Shown here: one piece after another, positions 6,909-10,565 of the stretch | Position numbering within the stretch: the first letter of the stretch is position 1 | Layout of the letters: the number at the start of each line of letters is the position of its first letter | From: a bacterium | GTDB taxonomy: Bacteria; Spirochaetota; UBA4802; UBA5550 | Assembly: GCA_024224995.1 (NCBI GenBank) | Contig: JAAENB010000902.1 | Span: 1-10,565 of the forward strand | Direction of reading: 5' to 3' | DNA length: 10,565 bases | Notes under the pieces: generated by a model | What the model was told of the DNA's origin: nothing | What the model saw: the letters and a program-made list of their open reading frames with translations, nothing else | The model's database searches: none | Made by a program: the position numbers and the translations under genes

Positions 6909-7024
6909 TGTAGACTCTTGCACATATTCATATTTTTGTCAATAAAAAATTATTTTTTTCCGGGAATTAGCCGATAACGATTTAAAAAATGCGCAAATAA
7001 AGAGGAAAGAAAAGGGGAAGCGGT

Positions 7025-7888
7025 CTATTTTGAATTATTACGGGGTTTAAGAAAAATAAGCTCTGTGCGGTAAACAAGAAAGCAATTATATTGTTCATCG
7101 TATTCACAACTGACGATTTCTCCTCCACGAGTTGTTCCCGCAGTAGTGGAATTGCATGCCCCGTTGGAATCGCATGTTACGGTAACACCGCTGAAAATTT
7201 CAATGAATCGCGACTGTGCCATCATTGAAGCCGTTTGCCTGGCAGATAATTTTATTGCTTTCGGGTTTCCCAGCTGCCTCGTAGCCAGGCCCCCGGTTTT
7301 CACGGTAAAAGCATCCCCGCCGGGTTCAAGACGTTCTTTCCAGGGACCGGCTCCGGGCGTATTCCTGCTTTCCATATCTTTCAAAAATGATATGAATTTT
7401 TCATAAAATATTTTTTTATCATCCTTATCATCCTTATCTTTTTTTCTTTCCTTCTCTTCCTTCTTTTCTGTTTTCTCTATAATGCCGAATATAGGGATAC
7501 GGTAGACCAGTTCACAGTTATCATCAGCATCAAATTTTTCCGTTACAATGCATCCTCCTTTTAAAAGAAAGGTGGCGGCTTTTTTCTCATGCGGCAATTT
7601 TTTTGTTTTATTTTTGATGTTATTTATATAGTGGTCAATAATGCTTTTCCGGGCCGCGAAAAGCGCTTTACGTGATGTTCTTATTTGCCGGATAAATTTA
7701 CCGGAAAAAACGGTTTCTTTTTTGGCAATTACCCGTACTTGTAAAAAATCCGACTCTTCTGTTTCATTGGCCAGGTACACTTCGCAATTGTTTATTTCAA
7801 GTGGTTTTTGGGGATAGGTAATAATTTGCCTGAAGCATGAGAGTAGTGCAAATAAGATAGAGAGCACAATTACTGCATTTTTATTCAT
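7025..7888 (-). CDS. Lipoprotein with two LPP20-like halves
   Basis: A 287-residue predicted lipoprotein with a short hydrophobic signal and LLSC lipobox (cysteine 18). Two halves look related. Residues 70-135 hold a helix ARKSIIDHYI followed by a strand ending NCELVYR (124-130). Residues 209-280 hold a helix SARQTASMMAQSRFIEIF (215-232), a GVTVTC strand and a final NCFLVYR (268-274). The helix-then-strand layout recalls LPP20-type lipoprotein domains. The halves are joined by a highly charged Lys/Glu/Asp linker (139-159). Cysteines at 35, 113, 125, 239, 245, 261 and 269 may bridge. AAAGGAT lies before the ATG. The protein encoded at 9851-10528 ends its domain with a similar NCVVVYE, so the two are probably distant relatives on either side of the transducer gene. 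The exact role is unknown. Confidence 0.6.
   Translation of the reverse strand: MNKNAVIVLSILFALLSCFRQIITYPQKPLEINNCEVYLANETEESDFLQVRVIAKKETVFSGKFIRQIRTSRKALFAARKSIIDHYINNIKNKTKKLPHEKKAATFLLKGGCIVTEKFDADDNCELVYRIPIFGIIEKTEKKEEKERKKDKDDKDDKKIFYEKFISFLKDMESRNTPGAGPWKERLEPGGDAFTVKTGGLATRQLGNPKAIKLSARQTASMMAQSRFIEIFSGVTVTCDSNGACNSTTAGTTRGGEIVSCEYDEQYNCFLVYRTELIFLKPRNNSK
7421..7438 (+). repeat. Tandem 9-mer in the charged linker
   Basis: ATCCTTATC occurs twice in tandem, within a pyrimidine-rich tract running on to about 7480. On the coding strand it encodes the KDKDDKDD part of the linker of the lipoprotein. Because the unit is nine bases, gain or loss by slippage would change linker length without a frameshift. 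Confidence 0.6.
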
Positions 7889-7918
7889 TGATACTATCCT
7901 TTCCCCTGTTTGAGATCA

Positions 7919-7947
7919 ATACTATCTTTCTGATATCAAAGAATCAA
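7919..7947 (-). promoter_or_regulatory. Candidate promoter of the two-domain lipoprotein
   Basis: On the minus strand TTGATT (7942-7947) and TAGTAT (7919-7924) are separated by 17 bases, and transcription would start near 7912, about 24 bases before the ATG at 7888. The hexamers are fair matches only, so read-through from the upstream transducer gene is also possible. A GATAGTAT motif is repeated around the -10 and again just before the start codon. Confidence 0.4.
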
Positions 7948-7972
7948 GTGGTTTTTGTTTTTTTATTTTGCT

Positions 7973-9805
7973 CTACTGTTCCGGTTTGATTTTAAAGTAA
8001 TCAACTTTGCTATTAAGGATATTTGCAATGTTTGCGTTTTCATTCGTGTTGGCCGCTATCTCCTCGGAGCCGGAGCTGATAACCTGGGAGATTTCATTGA
8101 TACGGCCTATTGATTGAACTATTTCCTCCATTGCTGTTCTCTGTTCACCTGTAGCGTGTTCAATACTTTCTGCTTTCATGTTGATGTTTTTAATTTCCCG
8201 GTCCATGCCCATACCTTTTTTGATCTGGTCCCCGGCAAATTCCGATATCCTGTTTACTATGCTGTCTATGGCATCCACACCGGTTATTATACTGGTAATA
8301 CTGTCCACAACGTTATTAACTATGGTTAATTCTTTTTGTATTTCTTCTTCACTGGTATTGATAAGAGCATCGATTTCACTGACGCTTGAGGCGGTATTAT
8401 CTGCCAGTTTGGAAATTTCTTCTGCTACAACGGCAAACCCCCTGCCGGAATCACCGGCACGCGCCGCTTCAATGGAAGCGTTAAGTGAAAGGAGATTTAT
8501 TCTGTCAGATATGTCATTGATAATATTTACGATATTACTCATCTGCTGTGAGTTGGCAACAATATTGTTCATGCTGGCGTTCATCTCTTTAAGAAGTTTT
8601 TCTCCTGTCATGGCCTGGCCCGTAATTAATTTTGTCTGACTGAGAGCGTTTTTAATATTTTTTTCCATTTCTTCTATTGTTTCTGACAGGTTTACCATTG
8701 TAGACTCCAGTGACTGAAGACTGGTACGCTGATCTTTAGTCCCCTGGGAGACCCGGTTTATATCGGCGGATATTTCCTCGATAGAGGCGGTAACTTCCTC
8801 GACTATAGCAGCCTGGTCCTGGGTGTCGTTGGCGAATGATCTGGTGATACCTGAAATTTCGTCCGTGGAAATTTTAAGCTGGTGTGATGCTTTGTTTATA
8901 TCATAAATCATCTCAGTAATGTTTTTGCGCATGATATTTATACGTTTGTAAATTTCTGTAAGGTCATCGGTAACAGCGATTTTAGCGGCATCGGTATCAA
9001 GTTTGCCGAGTCCCATATTGTCGACATGGTTAAGGATGATCTTTATTTTATCCTTAATTGTTTTGGAAAGAGCTAAAAGCAGGGTCAAGGCAGCGGAGAA
9101 ACCGAAAATTATTATGCCCAGAAGTTTTACATATGAGAAGGATGTAGAGAAACCGGACGCTTCCATCTGAAGCAGAAAATGGCCTATTATGCCAATGACC
9201 GGTATGCCGATCATTACAAAGGTTGCGGTGAATATCCGTGTAAGAAAATTAATTTTTAACGCTATTTGTGACATCGATACATTTTGAAATAATCCCGCGT
9301 CAAGAAGTTTCTGGATAAAAATTTCTGTTAGCAAAAAATACAGGATCCCTCCAAAGGGAGAAATAACCGGTACCAGGATCCAGAGGTTTAATTTCTGGAT
9401 AAAAGTCAGATCCCCTAAAATTGTAAGGGGAGCAAATACCATGGCCAAACCAACTATCCATCTTATGAAAGAACCAATCCCATGAATTTTCGGCAGTTGA
9501 AAAAAACGTCTTCGAGCTTTAAGGAAATTATCGTTCGTAACAGGTTCTTTTTTTATCACTTTATCAAAATAGGCGCTAATTGGAGACAGGTATATAAAAT
9601 CGCACAGCAGAGTGGTTGTCATTGATATGGGCAGCGTTACTATAAGGATTATTGTAAACAGTCTCAACTGCTCTGTTGACAGGTTTATGTTTGTGGAGAT
9701 ATAAAGGATAAGCAACGGGACAAGGAGGAAATAACTTATTAGCTCCGTTGAAAAAATGAATTGGTATTTGAATTTTTTTAGTTTTGCATGAAGTGTTTCA
9801 TTCAT
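7973..9805 (-). CDS. Methyl-accepting chemotaxis-type transducer with six membrane helices
   Basis: A 610-residue signal transducer. The N-terminal 250 residues contain about six membrane helices (roughly 19-40, 48-70, 112-131, 141-165, 190-212, 227-247), with short loops and no periplasmic ligand-binding domain. A HAMP-like segment follows (about 248-300). The cytoplasmic coiled coil carries the conserved hairpin tip [18 protein letters not shown] at 434-451 and then [15 protein letters not shown], the part that contacts CheA and CheW in chemoreceptors. The C-terminus (FKIKPEQ) lacks the pentapeptide used to tether CheR/CheB in enterobacteria. AGGAAGGA precedes the ATG. The gene lies 45 bases after the LPP20-like gene and is likely cotranscribed. 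It may sense membrane or envelope state or a partner protein instead of a soluble ligand; that part is inference. The signalling family assignment is firm. Confidence 0.92.
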   Translation of the reverse strand: MNETLHAKLKKFKYQFIFSTELISYFLLVPLLILYISTNINLSTEQLRLFTIILIVTLPISMTTTLLCDFIYLSPISAYFDKVIKKEPVTNDNFLKARRRFFQLPKIHGIGSFIRWIVGLAMVFAPLTILGDLTFIQKLNLWILVPVISPFGGILYFLLTEIFIQKLLDAGLFQNVSMSQIALKINFLTRIFTATFVMIGIPVIGIIGHFLLQMEASGFSTSFSYVKLLGIIIFGFSAALTLLLALSKTIKDKIKIILNHVDNMGLGKLDTDAAKIAVTDDLTEIYKRINIMRKNITEMIYDINKASHQLKISTDEISGITRSFANDTQDQAAIVEEVTASIEEISADINRVSQGTKDQRTSLQSLESTMVNLSETIEEMEKNIKNALSQTKLITGQAMTGEKLLKEMNASMNNIVANSQQMSNIVNIINDISDRINLLSLNASIEAARAGDSGRGFAVVAEEISKLADNTASSVSEIDALINTSEEEIQKELTIVNNVVDSITSIITGVDAIDSIVNRISEFAGDQIKKGMGMDREIKNINMKAESIEHATGEQRTAMEEIVQSIGRINEISQVISSGSEEIAANTNENANIANILNSKVDYFKIKPEQ

Positions 9806-9850
9806 TTGCTCAGATCCTTCCTGTAGTTAATATAACCATTTCAATTCCAA

Positions 9851-10528
9851 TCAAAAAATAGAAGCGAGAACCTTTTTTTTCAATTTTGGGCTCGATACTT
9901 CATAAACTACTACACAGTTTTGATCCTTATCATAGGTTTCTTTAATCACTTTTCCATTTTTGACAATTTTTTTAACTTCATTTCCTACTTCACGATACAT
10001 ACTATCCCATTCTTCGGTGATCATACTTCCGGCTCCCTCAATACGTGTTCCTTTGAACTTCTCCAGAATTATGTATTGCGCGTTTAAGACGGCGGCATTT
10101 TTTGCCGTTTCTTTCCGTTTAGTAATATCCGTAATCCCTTGTTTGGGAATACCCGTTCCTCGCCAGCGAAATGTGTCCTTATTGAACCAACCATCTGTGA
10201 CAGTAACCTCACCGCTTTGAACCTGCTCGCTCCGGCAGGCCGAGGTTGAGAGGGGGCCCACAATCAACACCGAGGAAAGAAGCATAATAACTGCGGCAGC
10301 AGCACGCCAGTTGGGAAGACTTTTTTTAGATATCCCGGGAACAGTAAACTCGTCAATAGTTCGCAAGAGTTTTTCATTGTCAATATTCATAAGAAGCATT
10401 TTTTCAACTGAAGTAAATTCTACACCCGATCCATTAAGAGCTGATTCCCGCTCTTCAAGAAGCCTTTCTTTAAAAACGGTATCGTATTTTGCCATAAGAA
10501 GCACGGATTCAACGCGAACACGGCTCAT
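9851..10528 (-). CDS. NHLP-like N-terminal domain, internal lipobox and LPP20-like domain
   Basis: A 225-residue protein in three parts. Residues 1-62 follow the pattern of Franean1_4349/Os1348-type NHLP-clan leader domains: VExxLxxAxxDxxFxxxLL, then AL, a Gly, an xxTSVEKMLL helix and a final LLRTIDEF. Residues 68-98 run from a basic stretch (SKKSLPNWR) through a hydrophobic segment to a lipobox-like TSAC (Cys98). Residues 130-212 resemble an LPP20 domain, with a helix (about 137-157) and a final strand NCVVVYE (204-210). So an export signal sits behind a cytoplasmic-looking domain. I chose the ATG at 10528 because it fits the leader-domain start, but the frame stays open to the window edge and no good ribosome binding site precedes it, so a longer N-terminus is possible. 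It is the first of the minus-strand series seen here. Confidence 0.6.
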   Translation of the reverse strand: MSRVRVESVLLMAKYDTVFKERLLEERESALNGSGVEFTSVEKMLLMNIDNEKLLRTIDEFTVPGISKKSLPNWRAAAAVIMLLSSVLIVGPLSTSACRSEQVQSGEVTVTDGWFNKDTFRWRGTGIPKQGITDITKRKETAKNAAVLNAQYIILEKFKGTRIEGAGSMITEEWDSMYREVGNEVKKIVKNGKVIKETYDKDQNCVVVYEVSSPKLKKKVLASIF

Positions 10529-10565
10529 TCCGGTATGTAATTGGTTTTCGTCTGAGGCTTGCGGT

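Noticed and set aside
6941..6960. A/T-rich inverted repeat as a terminator of the lipoprotein at 7025-7888
   Set aside because: The stem would be only A/T pairs and lies about 65 bases past the stop; too weak to call.
8178..8639. 153-codon plus-strand frame opposite the chemoreceptor gene
   Set aside because: It is the mirror of the conserved coiled coil, a common source of long antisense frames, with no start signal.

Overview
The window looks like a piece of a moderately AT-rich spirochaete genome, probably from the Leptospira side of the phylum or a related uncultured lineage. The clues are several lipoproteins with relaxed lipoboxes (ISSC, IVTC, LLSC), a GAF/PilZ-type regulator resembling Leptospira proteins, an M30-type lipoprotein protease, and a six-helix membrane chemotaxis receptor. 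This placement is inferred from protein character only. I see no rRNA, tRNA, CRISPR array, transposase or phage gene.

Layout. Positions 1-90 are a G/T-only low-complexity stretch with a 22-base G run and look like a poor-quality contig end. Positions 111-305 are a 92%-identical fragment of the GAF-like part of the regulator gene found 2.1 kb further on. A minus-strand lipoprotein metalloprotease (377-1615) and the plus-strand GAF/PilZ protein (1811-2890) are divergently arranged. A small plus-strand lipoprotein (3045-3455) with its own promoter ends at a clear hairpin terminator.

From 3554 to 10528 five genes lie head-to-tail on the minus strand. In transcription order they are: a protein with an NHLP/Franean1_4349-like N-terminal domain joined to an internal lipobox and an LPP20-like domain; a methyl-accepting chemotaxis-type transducer; a lipoprotein with two LPP20-like halves; a 640-residue secreted multidomain protein (permuted NlpC/P60-like hydrolase, two beta-gamma-crystallin domains, one fascin-like beta-trefoil); and a membrane-anchored PKD-domain protein. 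The gaps are 45, 84, 190 and 95 bases. The 190-base gap holds a perfect 16-bp palindrome inside a promoter-like element, and the 95-base gap holds two strong inverted repeats.

How the genes may work together. Nearly every product is aimed at the envelope: three lipoproteins, one protein with an internal lipobox, one secreted enzyme and one anchored PKD protein. They sit beside two signal proteins, a chemotaxis-type transducer and a probable cyclic-di-GMP receptor. The two LPP20-like proteins flank the transducer gene, which suggests a linked envelope/signalling unit, but this is inference from position. The most unusual items are the hydrolase-crystallin-fascin protein, the leader-like domain in front of a lipobox and LPP20-like domain, and the GAF-like region that separates the two PilZ ligand motifs.
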